Source: TMED69 sp036130055 (lineage in GTDB: Bacteria; Pseudomonadota; Gammaproteobacteria; Ga0077536). From it: a stretch of DNA of 64,000 nt. Location of the stretch: NCBI GenBank assembly GCA_036130055.1, contig JAYYOR010000021.1, positions 4,467-68,466 on the forward strand, given 5' to 3'. This document shows, in pieces, positions 27,896 to 36,231 of the stretch. Below the pieces are notes generated by a model. It was not told the origin of the DNA. It ran no database searches and worked only from the letters and a program-made list of their open reading frames with translations. How positions within the stretch are numbered: the stretch's first letter is position 1; the number at the start of each line of letters is the position of its first letter. A program made the translations under genes and the position numbers.

Positions 27896-29344
27896 ATGAG
27901 TGTTGATACAAATGAATTAGACAAAATAACCTCTAGTACCTACAGTGCAGGATTTTATACCAAAGTGGAGAGCGAAAGCTTACCTCCGGGCCTAGACGAG
28001 GATACCATCAGAGCAATTTCAGCAAAGAAAAATGAACCCGACTGGTTGCTCGAATGGCGGCTAAAAGCGTACGAAAACTTTTTGCGAATGAAAGAGCCTG
28101 AATGGGCAGATGTGAGTTATTCACCGATAAATTTACAGGAAATTTCTTACTATTCGGCGCCAAAATCAGATGACGATAGGCCTAAAAGTCTCGATGAAAT
28201 CGACCCTAAAATCATAGAAACATACGAGAAACTTGGAATCCCTGTAGAAGAGCAAAAAATGCTAGCAGGAGTTGCGGTAGATATGGTCTTTGACAGCGTC
28301 TCAATTCATACCACCTTCAAGAAAAAACTTGCAGAAGCTGGAGTAATATTTTGTTCATTCTCGGAAGCAGTGGAGAATCACCCTGAGTTAGTTAAAAAGT
28401 ATCTAGGAACAGTCATACCAACCAGGGATAACTATTTTGCAGCACTAAATTCAGCTGTCTTCTCGGACGGTTCTTTTGTTTATATACCGAAAAACACACG
28501 TTGCCCGATGGAACTTTCTACTTATTTTCGAATAAACGCTATGAATACTGGTCAGTTCGAGAGAACTTTGGTAATCGCTGACGAAGGTAGCTACGTCAGC
28601 TATTTAGAGGGGTGTACTGCGCCAATGAGAGATGAAAATCAGCTTCATGCCGCAGTTGTTGAGCTAGTTGCACTTCAAGATTCTGAAATAAAATATTCGA
28701 CTGTTCAAAACTGGTATCCTGGCGATGAAAACGGAGTCGGAGGTATATTTAATTTTGTCACCAAGCGTGGAGACTGTAGTGGCGATAACTCGAAAATTTC
28801 TTGGACCCAAGTTGAAACAGGTTCAGCTATAACTTGGAAATATCCTAGTTGTGTCTTGAAAGGAAAAAACTCAATAGGCGAATTTTACTCCGTAGCCTTA
28901 ACCAACAACAAACAGCAGGCTGACACTGGAACAAAAATGGTCCATATCGGCGAAGGATCAAGTTCCACTATAATTTCGAAAGGTATATCTGCAGGTAACA
29001 GTAAAAACGCGTACCGTGGCTTAGTCAGAATGGCTAGAACGGCAAAGAACGCAAGAAACTTTACACAGTGCGATTCCTTGTTGTTAGGTAGTAAATGTAG
29101 CGCACAAACCTATCCATATATAGAAAACAAAAACAACTCATCAAAAATAGAACATGAAGCATCAACATCAAAAATTAGTGATGATCAACTTTTTTATCTC
29201 AGAAGCAGAGGTATATCTGAAGAAGATGCAATAAATCTAATAGTGAACGGTTTTTGCAAAAAAGTTTTTCAAGAACTACCAATGGAATTTGCAGTTGAGG
29301 CACAAAAACTCCTTGGAATAAGCCTTGAAGGCGCCATAGGATAA
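27896..29344 (+). CDS. sufB: SufB, Fe-S scaffold subunit
   Basis: Core scaffold of the SufBC2D complex where the nascent cluster is built. The 482-residue protein has the SufB-only N-terminal region (DEDTIRAISAKKNEPDWLLEWRL shortened here to ISAKKNEPDWLLEWR), the beta-helix core with YIPKNTRCPMELSTYFRIN, and the C-terminal FTQCDSLLLGSKCSAQTYPY and LRSRGISEEDA motifs, including the conserved cysteine implicated in receiving sulfur. It sits second in the suf cluster with close spacing. Confidence 0.96.
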   Translation: MSVDTNELDKITSSTYSAGFYTKVESESLPPGLDEDTIRAISAKKNEPDWLLEWRLKAYENFLRMKEPEWADVSYSPINLQEISYYSAPKSDDDRPKSLDEIDPKIIETYEKLGIPVEEQKMLAGVAVDMVFDSVSIHTTFKKKLAEAGVIFCSFSEAVENHPELVKKYLGTVIPTRDNYFAALNSAVFSDGSFVYIPKNTRCPMELSTYFRINAMNTGQFERTLVIADEGSYVSYLEGCTAPMRDENQLHAAVVELVALQDSEIKYSTVQNWYPGDENGVGGIFNFVTKRGDCSGDNSKISWTQVETGSAITWKYPSCVLKGKNSIGEFYSVALTNNKQQADTGTKMVHIGEGSSSTIISKGISAGNSKNAYRGLVRMARTAKNARNFTQCDSLLLGSKCSAQTYPYIENKNNSSKIEHEASTSKISDDQLFYLRSRGISEEDAINLIVNGFCKKVFQELPMEFAVEAQKLLGISLEGAIG

Positions 29345-29366
29345 ATGCGATGGATACTAAAAAATA

Positions 29367-30119
29367 ATGCTTTCTATAAACAATCTACACGCCTCTGTCG
29401 CGAACAATTCTATCTTAAAAGGCCTTGATTTAGAGATCAGAGCTGGAGAGGTGCATGCCATAATGGGACCTAATGGCTCGGGCAAGAGCACGCTTTCACA
29501 CGTGATAGCCGGAAAAGATGGTTATTCGATAACAAAGGGTACAGCTAAATTCAATGGGGAATCCATCCTCGACATGTCTCCCGAAGATAGGGCAAATATA
29601 GGCATATTTTTGGCTTTTCAATACCCCGTAGAGATACCCGGAGTTAATAATATCTATATGCTAAGAGAAGCGCTTAACAGTAAACTTAGACACGCAGGAC
29701 GGGATGAATTGTCAGCCGCAGAATTTCTTAAATTTGTTAGAACAAAGGTTGAAGCTTTGGGTCTAAACGACAGTTTGCTCAACAGACCTGTCAACGATGG
29801 CTTCTCCGGGGGAGAGAAAAAAAGAAACGAAATATTTCAGATGAGCGTCTTAGAACCATCGTTAGCAGTACTCGACGAAACCGATTCCGGACTGGACATT
29901 GACGCACTAAAAGTTGTTTCCGATGGAGTAAATTCTCTTCGACAAGATAACCGAGCTTTCGTAATTATAACTCACTATCAAAGACTGCTTGATTACATAG
30001 TACCTGACTTTGTTCATGTCTTATACGATGGAAGAATTATCAAATCAGGCGATAAAAATCTTGCTAAAGAACTCGAAGTGAGAGGTTATGATTGGCTAAA
30101 AAATAAGAGCGCAAGTTAA
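29367..30119 (+). CDS. sufC: SufC, Fe-S assembly ATPase
   Basis: ABC-type ATPase of SufBC2D; hydrolysis drives structural changes needed for iron entry. Walker A GPNGSGKSTLSHV, the SufC-type signature FSGGEKKRNEIFQ and Walker B LAVLDETDSGLDIDAL are visible, as is the switch histidine in VIITHYQRLLDYI. Length 250. It starts 22 bases after sufB and abuts sufD with no gap. Confidence 0.97.
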   Translation: MLSINNLHASVANNSILKGLDLEIRAGEVHAIMGPNGSGKSTLSHVIAGKDGYSITKGTAKFNGESILDMSPEDRANIGIFLAFQYPVEIPGVNNIYMLREALNSKLRHAGRDELSAAEFLKFVRTKVEALGLNDSLLNRPVNDGFSGGEKKRNEIFQMSVLEPSLAVLDETDSGLDIDALKVVSDGVNSLRQDNRAFVIITHYQRLLDYIVPDFVHVLYDGRIIKSGDKNLAKELEVRGYDWLKNKSAS

Positions 30120-31388
30120 ATGTTATCGTTAATCAAACAAGTTAGCGGGATTGATCCGACTGTTCCAGCCTGGTTACGTTCTAGACGAAACCTAGCATCC
30201 GAGCAAATCCAAAAGATACCATTTCCAAGTAACAGACAAGAACATTGGAAGTATCTTCCAATGGATAACCTAAAAAATTCAAATTTTGAGACCATAGGCA
30301 ATGAAAACATTCCAGATGATCCAGAAAATTTATTTCAATCCATTCTGAAAGACGAATCATATAAAATATTTCTGATAAATGGCGAAGTAATCAAAATCGA
30401 TCCCCGATTAAATTCGTTTCTCAAAGTAAGCCGATTTCTAGATTGTTTAAAATTAGAGAAAAATTTTTATAAAGCCCTTTCAAAACCGGAAACATCCGAT
30501 CCTTATTTTTACTTTCTGAACACAGTAATGCAAAAAGATGGCCTGCTAATCGAAATTCCAGAAAACCTTGTGCTTGATTTGCCAATACACATTATTTATT
30601 TGGGACCCACTAAATCACTTACGGTGAGTTCACCAAACCTGATTATTCAGATATCGCCAAACTCTTCAGTCAAACTGATAGAAGAGTTTCATGATACGGA
30701 AACCACCAACACATTAACAAATACGGTCACTCACATAGAGATAGGAAGCGATTCAAATGTGACACATGATCGGATAGTCAAGGCAGGAGCAGAAAATTTT
30801 CATTTTGGACAGTTGAATTTTGAACTAGGAAGAAATGCAAAATTACGTTCCAACTCTTTGGCAGTTGATGGAAAAATTACAAGAGTAGACTTGAACGTTA
30901 ACCTGAACGAAAAAGGAAGTGATTGTGACCTAAAAGGGTTATATCTAATTAAAAAAAAGTGCATTGTAGACCATCATACCGCTATATTTCATAACTCAGA
31001 GCTAACAAAAAGTTCGGAATTGTACAGAGGAATAATTAATGGTAACGGACTTGGAATTTTCAATGGCAAAGTTGTCGTCAAAAAAGATATATCAAGAATT
31101 GCAGCAAAACAATACAACAACAACCTCCTCCTATCAGACAGGGCAAGCGCAAATACGAAACCTGAACTTCAAATTCATTCGGACGATGTGAGTTGCTCGC
31201 ATGGCGCAACAATTGGTCAGCTTGACACAGAATCGCTATTTTACCTGAGGTCTAGAGGGATAAAACTAGAACAGGCACAACTTCTTATGATAAAAGGTTT
31301 TATACAAGAAGTACTATCAGAAAATTATCAATTTTACAGTGAAAAATTTATATCTAACTCTTTAGGCATAGAAAAGAATATAACATGA
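30120..31388 (+). CDS. sufD: SufD, Fe-S scaffold subunit
   Basis: Partner of SufB in the SufBC2D scaffold. The N-terminal helical region includes WLRSRRNLASEQIQKIPFPSNRQEHWKYLP (here only the R.EHWKYLP end is diagnostic), a beta-helix core follows, and the C-terminal block has SDDVSCSHGATIGQLD with the conserved histidine and the LRSRGIKLEQAQLLMIKGF motif shared with SufB. Length 422. It starts directly after the sufC stop and overlaps sufS by four bases (ATGA). Confidence 0.95.
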   Translation: MLSLIKQVSGIDPTVPAWLRSRRNLASEQIQKIPFPSNRQEHWKYLPMDNLKNSNFETIGNENIPDDPENLFQSILKDESYKIFLINGEVIKIDPRLNSFLKVSRFLDCLKLEKNFYKALSKPETSDPYFYFLNTVMQKDGLLIEIPENLVLDLPIHIIYLGPTKSLTVSSPNLIIQISPNSSVKLIEEFHDTETTNTLTNTVTHIEIGSDSNVTHDRIVKAGAENFHFGQLNFELGRNAKLRSNSLAVDGKITRVDLNVNLNEKGSDCDLKGLYLIKKKCIVDHHTAIFHNSELTKSSELYRGIINGNGLGIFNGKVVVKKDISRIAAKQYNNNLLLSDRASANTKPELQIHSDDVSCSHGATIGQLDTESLFYLRSRGIKLEQAQLLMIKGFIQEVLSENYQFYSEKFISNSLGIEKNIT

Positions 31389-32632
31389 ACCAGAAAAAAT
31401 CCGATAGCAAAAGTAAATTTAATGAGTCATTAGTCCGAAAAGATTTTCCTATTTTAAATAAAAAGGTCAACGGAAAAAAACTAGTCTACGCAGACAGCGC
31501 AGCAACAACGCAAAAACCTACCCAAGTTATTGACAAAATAAATAATTATTATTCTAGTCAAAATGCTAATGTTCATAGAGGGATTCATGCGCTAAGCGAA
31601 GAAGCAACAAGGGAGTTCGAAAAATCTAGAGAAATAATAGCCAATTTCATAAACGCTAATTCGTCAACCGAAATAATTTTTACAAAGGGAGCAACCGAAT
31701 CGATCAATCTTGTAGCTCAAAGTTTCGGAGAAAAATTCATAGAAAAAAATGATGAAATACTTATATCGACAATGGAACATCATTCAAACATCGTGCCATG
31801 GCAAATCCTCAGCCAAAGAAAGGATGCTAAATTAAAAATTATACCCGTATCAGACAATGGTGAAATAATCATTGATGAATTAGAAAAGCTTGTTACTACG
31901 AGAACGAAAATAGTAGCTCTAAACCACGTGTCAAATGCTCTTGGTACCATAAATCCAGTTACTAAACTTACGAAAATAGCAAAGAAGTTTGGGGCTAAGG
32001 TCTTGATCGATGGAGCACAAGGCTGCGTAAATGACTTAGTCGATGTCCAACGAATTGGATGTGATTTTTATGTGTTTTCTGGGCACAAAGCCCTTGGACC
32101 AACGGGGATAGGTGTGCTATATGGTCGGCAGGATCTACTTGAGGATATGCCTCCTTGGCAAGGAGGTGGAGATATGATCAAAAAAGTCACTTTCGAGCAA
32201 ACGACTTTTAATGATTTACCCTACAAATTTGAAGCGGGGACCCCAAATATCTCCGGAGCCATCGGACTTGCCGAAGCGTTAAAATATCTTTCAAAAATTG
32301 GGTTAACCGAAATAATAACACACGAGAAGGAACTATTAGAAATGGCAACCAAACGAGCGTTAGAGATCCCTAATTTAAAAATTATTGGTCAAGCCGAAAA
32401 TAAGGCAGCCATAATATCATTTATAATAGATGATGCACATCCTCAAGACATCGGCACCCTTTTAGACCAACAAGGAGTGGCAATACGCTCAGGGCATCAC
32501 TGTGTCATGCCTCTTATGGAAAGATTCGGATTAGAGGGAACAGCGAGGGCATCCTTTTGTTTATATAATAACGAAGAAGATGTAAATGCGGTGTTTGACG
32601 CCGTTGAAACCGCAGCAAAGTTACTGAGTTAA
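31385..32632 (+). CDS. sufS: Cysteine desulfurase SufS
   Basis: PLP enzyme that releases sulfur from cysteine as a persulfide for cluster assembly. The N-terminal DFPILNKKVNGKKLVYADSAAT, the PLP lysine in FSGHKALGPTG, and the active-site Cys373 in SGHHCVMPLM place it in the type II SufS group. Length 415. No sufE or sufU is present beside it; the sulfur acceptor is either encoded elsewhere or not needed in this lineage. It overlaps sufD by four bases. Confidence 0.96.
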   Translation: MNQKKSDSKSKFNESLVRKDFPILNKKVNGKKLVYADSAATTQKPTQVIDKINNYYSSQNANVHRGIHALSEEATREFEKSREIIANFINANSSTEIIFTKGATESINLVAQSFGEKFIEKNDEILISTMEHHSNIVPWQILSQRKDAKLKIIPVSDNGEIIIDELEKLVTTRTKIVALNHVSNALGTINPVTKLTKIAKKFGAKVLIDGAQGCVNDLVDVQRIGCDFYVFSGHKALGPTGIGVLYGRQDLLEDMPPWQGGGDMIKKVTFEQTTFNDLPYKFEAGTPNISGAIGLAEALKYLSKIGLTEIITHEKELLEMATKRALEIPNLKIIGQAENKAAIISFIIDDAHPQDIGTLLDQQGVAIRSGHHCVMPLMERFGLEGTARASFCLYNNEEDVNAVFDAVETAAKLLS

Positions 32633-32636
32633 TATT

Positions 32637-33188
32637 ATGGATATTATAAATTCGACCAGGGTTCTCCTGAGAGATTGCGAAGCGATAAAAATCCCAGACG
32701 GGATAACGGGAATTTTAAAAAAAGGACTAAATGTAAGTATAACCCAAGCACTAGGAGGCTCCCTAACCGTCGAATTTAATGGAAACCTTTACAAAATCAA
32801 AGTAGAGGATCGCGACGCTGTAATAGACTCAGAAGAATCGGACATTAGCCAATCCCTCAAAAAACACCCAACCAAAGAAATAGTGATAGAGGATATTTGG
32901 GAAATATTAAGAACATGCTATGACCCAGAGATTCCTATAAACATCGTAGAATTAGGTCTGGTCTATAGATGTGAGATTCATAAAAAAGACAACAACATCA
33001 ATGTCGAGATAGACATGACACTGACTGCGCCAGGGTGCGGTATGGGTCCATTCATTGTAGACGAGGTGCAAACAAAAATTTCGGCGCTGCCCGATGTTGA
33101 GGAAGTATCCGTTGAACTTGTATTTGACCCTCCATGGAGTCAAGAAATGATGTCTGATGAGGCAAGGCTACAAGTTGGCCTATACTAA
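32637..33188 (+). CDS. sufT: SufT, Fe-S maturation factor (MIP18/DUF59 domain)
   Basis: Accessory Fe-S factor with an N-terminal SufT-specific region (about 1-70) and a C-terminal MIP18/DUF59 domain (about 80-170). The latter shows CYDPEIPINIVELGLVYRCEI, of which DPEIPINIVELGLVY is the family core, and LTAPGCGMGPFI with its conserved cysteine. Length 183. It ends the iscR-sufABCDS-sufT unit, as in many bacteria that rely on SUF. Its exact role in cluster transfer is not settled. Confidence 0.92.
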   Translation: MDIINSTRVLLRDCEAIKIPDGITGILKKGLNVSITQALGGSLTVEFNGNLYKIKVEDRDAVIDSEESDISQSLKKHPTKEIVIEDIWEILRTCYDPEIPINIVELGLVYRCEIHKKDNNINVEIDMTLTAPGCGMGPFIVDEVQTKISALPDVEEVSVELVFDPPWSQEMMSDEARLQVGLY

Positions 33189-33189
33189 A

Positions 33190-33217
33190 TTTACAATTGT
33201 AAAAAATGCATTTTTTA
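33190..33217. repeat. Two overlapping perfect palindromes upstream of ndk
   Basis: Immediately after the sufT stop lies TTTACAATTGTAAA (33190-33203, perfect 14-base palindrome) overlapping TAAAAAATGCATTTTTTA (33200-33217, perfect 18-base palindrome). They sit just upstream of the ndk -10 box, so they could be operators. As RNA the first makes a five-base stem and could be a weak terminator for suf. A/T-rich palindromes arise by chance more easily in this genome, so the role is open. Confidence 0.4.
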
Positions 33218-33228
33218 AATTAAACCAC

Positions 33229-33234
33229 TATAAT
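33229..33234 (+). promoter_or_regulatory. Candidate -10 box for ndk
   Basis: Perfect TATAAT, 30 bases before the chosen ndk ATG, giving a leader of about 23 bases with an AGGGTG ribosome site. No good -35 hexamer is seen at 16-18 bases; that position falls inside the ATGCAT centre of the 18-base palindrome. This would fit an activator-dependent or weak promoter, or a chance hexamer. Confidence 0.35.
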
Positions 33235-33263
33235 TGAAAGCCTGTAATTTTAGGGTGCCAGAA

Positions 33264-33677
33264 ATGAGTAAACAGCAAACACTTTCTATAATCAAGCCAA
33301 ATGCCGTCAAGAATAAGAACATAGGGGATATAATTTCTATCTTTGAAAAAAGTAGTCTGACCATAAAAAATGCAAAACTGCTAAGATTAGATAAAAAAGA
33401 TGCTGAAGGCTTCTATAAGGAACATATAAAAAAACCATTTTTTGATGAATTAGTGAAGTTTATGACTTCAGGCCCGATATTAGCGCTGGTTTTAGAGGGT
33501 CCAAATGCTATCGAAGAAAACAGACGATTAATGGGAGCGACAAATCCAGCGGAAGCAAAAAGCGGAACTATTAGATCGCTATATGCAAACTCGATGACTG
33601 AAAATGCCGTCCATGGTTCTGACAGTCAAGACAGTGCAGAATCCGAAATTGCGTTCTTTTTTCATGATGAGAATTGA
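33264..33677 (+). CDS. ndk: Nucleoside diphosphate kinase Ndk
   Basis: Balances nucleoside triphosphate pools by phosphate transfer through an active-site histidine. The 137-residue protein starts SKQQTLSIIKPNAVKN and ends with the catalytic NAVHGSDS followed by SAESEIAFFF, both canonical. I chose the ATG at 33264, which has AGGGTGCCAGAA upstream; a longer frame from 33234 adds ten residues not found in the family and would begin inside the promoter box. It overlaps rlmN by 14 bases; ndk-rlmN-pilF is a conserved order. Confidence 0.96.
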   Translation: MSKQQTLSIIKPNAVKNKNIGDIISIFEKSSLTIKNAKLLRLDKKDAEGFYKEHIKKPFFDELVKFMTSGPILALVLEGPNAIEENRRLMGATNPAEAKSGTIRSLYANSMTENAVHGSDSQDSAESEIAFFFHDEN

Positions 33678-34755
33678 GAAGCACACAGAATTAAATCTTG
33701 CCGACTATGATAATGAACGTCTAGAAACCCTCTTCGACAAGATGGGGGAAAAGCCCTTTCGCGCTCGACAATTAATTCAGTGGATTCACAAACACGGTGT
33801 TATCGATATTACAAAGATGACATCTTTCAGCACTCGCCTTAGGGAATCTTTGAATAGTCATTACGTAATTGACATGCCAAGAGTAAAAAATCTACTTACC
33901 TCAGCTGATGGAACAACTAAGCTAATAATAGAGCTGGTTGATAAAAATATAATAGAAACGATTTTCATACCGGATAATAATCGAGGTACTTTATGCATAT
34001 CATCCCAAGCAGGATGCCAGTTAAATTGTTCATTTTGCGCAACGGCACAAGCCGGTTTTAACCGGAATCTTACTATCGGTGAAATAATCGGCCAGGTCTG
34101 GCTTGCAGCTAAGTTTTTGAAGCAATTTGAAACTGGAAAAAGATCTATCACTAATATTGTTTTCATGGGAATGGGTGAACCTCTTCTTAATCTTACCAAC
34201 GTTTTACCAGCGATTCAGATTCTTCTCGACAATAATGCGTACAATATATCTAAAAACAAAATCACAGTAAGTACAGCTGGTATCGTGCCGGGAATCGAAA
34301 AGTTAAGCAAAGAAACGAATGTATCTTTGGCAATATCTTTACACGCTCCAGAAGACGAGCTTAGAAATCAATTAGTACCTTTGAATAAAAAATATCCTCT
34401 AAATTTACTGTTTGAAGCCTGCCGGCAATATTTGAAAGACGATAATAATAGAAGTATCACATTTGAATATACTTTAATGCAAGATATAAACGATTCAGAA
34501 AAATTAGCTAAAACACTTTTAGGACTTGTAAAACCCATTAAAGCCAAAATCAACCTAATTCCATATAATACTGTGTTTGGGCTATCCTACAAAACATCAT
34601 CCGATGATAAAATTCTAAAATTTTGGAAAACATTAAATGATGGAGGAGTGTTAACAACCATTCGAAAAAACCGAGGAGAAGATATTTTGGCAGCGTGTGG
34701 ACAGCTTTCTGGAGTCATTAAAAAACGAAACCCGACTTTTTCTCCAAATGTCTAG
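33664..34755 (+). CDS. rlmN: Dual-specificity rRNA/tRNA methyltransferase RlmN
   Basis: Radical-SAM enzyme that methylates C2 of A2503 in 23S rRNA and A37 in some tRNAs. It shows the N-terminal RARQLIQWIHKHG domain, CQLNCSFCATAQAGF with the CxxxCxxC cluster motif, the FMGMGEPLLN block, and the C-terminal catalytic cysteine near DILAACGQL. The frame is open further upstream into ndk, but conserved sequence begins after the ATGATG at 33664-33669, so I start there (363 residues). The 3' end overlaps pilF by eight bases. Confidence 0.93.
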   Translation: MMRIEKHTELNLADYDNERLETLFDKMGEKPFRARQLIQWIHKHGVIDITKMTSFSTRLRESLNSHYVIDMPRVKNLLTSADGTTKLIIELVDKNIIETIFIPDNNRGTLCISSQAGCQLNCSFCATAQAGFNRNLTIGEIIGQVWLAAKFLKQFETGKRSITNIVFMGMGEPLLNLTNVLPAIQILLDNNAYNISKNKITVSTAGIVPGIEKLSKETNVSLAISLHAPEDELRNQLVPLNKKYPLNLLFEACRQYLKDDNNRSITFEYTLMQDINDSEKLAKTLLGLVKPIKAKINLIPYNTVFGLSYKTSSDDKILKFWKTLNDGGVLTTIRKNRGEDILAACGQLSGVIKKRNPTFSPNV

Positions 34756-35521
34756 AATAGAAATAGTGGCAATAGGTACTTGCATTTTTAGCTCAATAGT
34801 GTTTTTGGCAGGATGTAACAATAGTTTGCAAAAAAATTCTAGACCTAAGATAGACCGAAACGAAATTGTAAAAATAAATACTGAACTCGGCCTTTCATAT
34901 ATGCAAAATAATCAATTCAGCGATGCTGAGGAAAAATTAAACAAAGCCTTGAGAATTAACCCAAGAAACGCAGATACGTTAAATGCAATGGCACTCTTAA
35001 AGTCAAAGACCAATCAGCAAGAAAAAGCGATTTATTATTTCCGCAAAGCCATAAAACTAGATAGGTCAGATCCGGCAATTAATAATAATTATGGGCAATA
35101 TCTTTGCGCAATAGGTTCACACAAAGAAGGTATTTATTATCTCAAAATTGCAATTAAAAATTATGAGATTCGTAACAAGACAATAGCATATTTTAACGCT
35201 GGAATATGTGCTGCAGCCTCTGGCGATCTCGATTATGCAGCTTCTAATATGACTAATGCACTCAATATAGACGAAAACTACGGTCCGGCCTTATTGGAGT
35301 TATCATCTTTAATGATAAAGTTAGGTAATTACAATGAAGCAGAGCTTCTTCTCGGGCGTTTTAACAAGTTATCGAAGGCTACAGCCTCATCTCTATATAA
35401 CGCCTACTTAATATCTGAAAAAAAAGGATATATTAATGAGAGTAAAAAGCTTAAGATCCTTTTAAAAAATCTTTTTCCCTTATCCGAAGAATTTAAAAAA
35501 ATTAATGAAAAGAGCCAATAA
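34748..35521 (+). CDS. pilF: PilF/PilW, type IV pilus biogenesis lipoprotein
   Basis: Outer-membrane TPR lipoprotein that acts as pilotin for the PilQ secretin. With the ATG at 34748 the protein has a lipoprotein signal ending VFLAGC, so Cys23 is the acylated residue; an upstream in-frame ATG at 34697 would add 17 residues in front of the signal and is rejected. Several TPR repeats follow (NTELGLSYMQNNQFSDAEEK; LNAMALLKSKTNQQEKAIYY and so on). 257 residues. It works with PilP and PilQ at the left end. Its stop overlaps rodZ as TAATG. Confidence 0.9.
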   Translation: MSRIEIVAIGTCIFSSIVFLAGCNNSLQKNSRPKIDRNEIVKINTELGLSYMQNNQFSDAEEKLNKALRINPRNADTLNAMALLKSKTNQQEKAIYYFRKAIKLDRSDPAINNNYGQYLCAIGSHKEGIYYLKIAIKNYEIRNKTIAYFNAGICAAASGDLDYAASNMTNALNIDENYGPALLELSSLMIKLGNYNEAELLLGRFNKLSKATASSLYNAYLISEKKGYINESKKLKILLKNLFPLSEEFKKINEKSQ

Positions 35522-36066
35522 TGTTAAACAAGGGTAGTAAAATAATTTTATCGAGTAAGCAGGCCCTTCTATTTTATGGAATTGAATCAAAAAAATCATT
35601 TGAAATAGATGGTAACGTAGCAAATGTTGGAGATATGCTTAAGCATGCCCGTGAATATAGAAATGTCAGTGTCGAGCTTTTAGCAGCAAAGCTAAATTTA
35701 GAACCAAAAATAATTAGAAAGATTGAAGGCAATAGGTTCGCAGCTCTCTCGGGAGAAATCTTTGTCAGAGGCTATATAGGATTATTAGCACGTGAACTAA
35801 ATGCTGATCTTGAACCTTTGATGCAAGTCTACGAATTACAAAGAGGTCCCAAAGAAAATGATGAGAAGGAAATTGACCTAAATCCTACAACGTCAAGCCA
35901 AAAAAAAATTGGTTTTGTAATTCTAGTTATTATATTTGCGTTATCTATTTATTACTTAAGTTACATCATACAATCAGATTTCAAAGTTAATTCAACCAAT
36001 TTTGAACCCGTTGATATCGATAAAAGTAAAAACCCACAAGATTATTTAAATATGTATTCAGAATGA
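35521..36066 (+). CDS. rodZ: Short RodZ-like protein: HTH plus one membrane helix
   Basis: Reads as the cytoplasmic half of RodZ, the MreB partner for rod shape. A Cro-like helix-turn-helix covers about residues 37-105 (VGDMLKHAREYRNVSVELLAAKLNL, RFAALSGEIFVRGYIGLLAREL), then a linker and one transmembrane helix at about 131-150. Only about 30 residues follow the helix, so the periplasmic DUF4115 domain of full RodZ (about 330 residues in E. coli) is missing. There is an N-terminal extension of some 36 residues before the HTH. The pilF-rodZ-(ispG)-hisS order supports the call; ispG is absent. Confidence 0.8.
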   Translation: MLNKGSKIILSSKQALLFYGIESKKSFEIDGNVANVGDMLKHAREYRNVSVELLAAKLNLEPKIIRKIEGNRFAALSGEIFVRGYIGLLARELNADLEPLMQVYELQRGPKENDEKEIDLNPTTSSQKKIGFVILVIIFALSIYYLSYIIQSDFKVNSTNFEPVDIDKSKNPQDYLNMYSE

Positions 36067-36188
36067 GATTAATTCCTATGACTATATAGCCTTTTAGCAG
36101 AAGCAGACCCAACTTTCTAATGCAATCTTTGCGTTTCTCAAGTATAAATCCCTAATGTAATTTATTAAGTTTTTTTAAAATAAACAGC

Positions 36189-36204
36189 TAATAGTGTACT
36201 ATTA
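36189..36204. repeat. Inverted repeat upstream of hisS
   Basis: TAATAG, four bases TGTA, then CTATTA: perfect 6-base arms in the 165-base gap between rodZ and hisS, 28 bases before the hisS ATG. It may be an operator or part of the hisS promoter (TACTAT inside it resembles a -10 box). The rest of the gap (36067-36188) shows no gene, tRNA or remnant of ispG that I can recognise. Confidence 0.3.
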
Positions 36205-36231
36205 ACCTTTATTTAACTTACACCGCTTAGA

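Noticed and set aside
33604..33663. N-terminal extension of rlmN inside ndk
   Set aside because: The extra 20 residues are the out-of-frame translation of the conserved ndk end and do not resemble RlmN; the ATGATG at 33664 fits the family start.
34697..34747. Longer pilF start within rlmN
   Set aside because: It would put 17 charged residues ahead of a lipoprotein signal peptide and prevent export; the ATG at 34748 gives a normal signal and lipobox.
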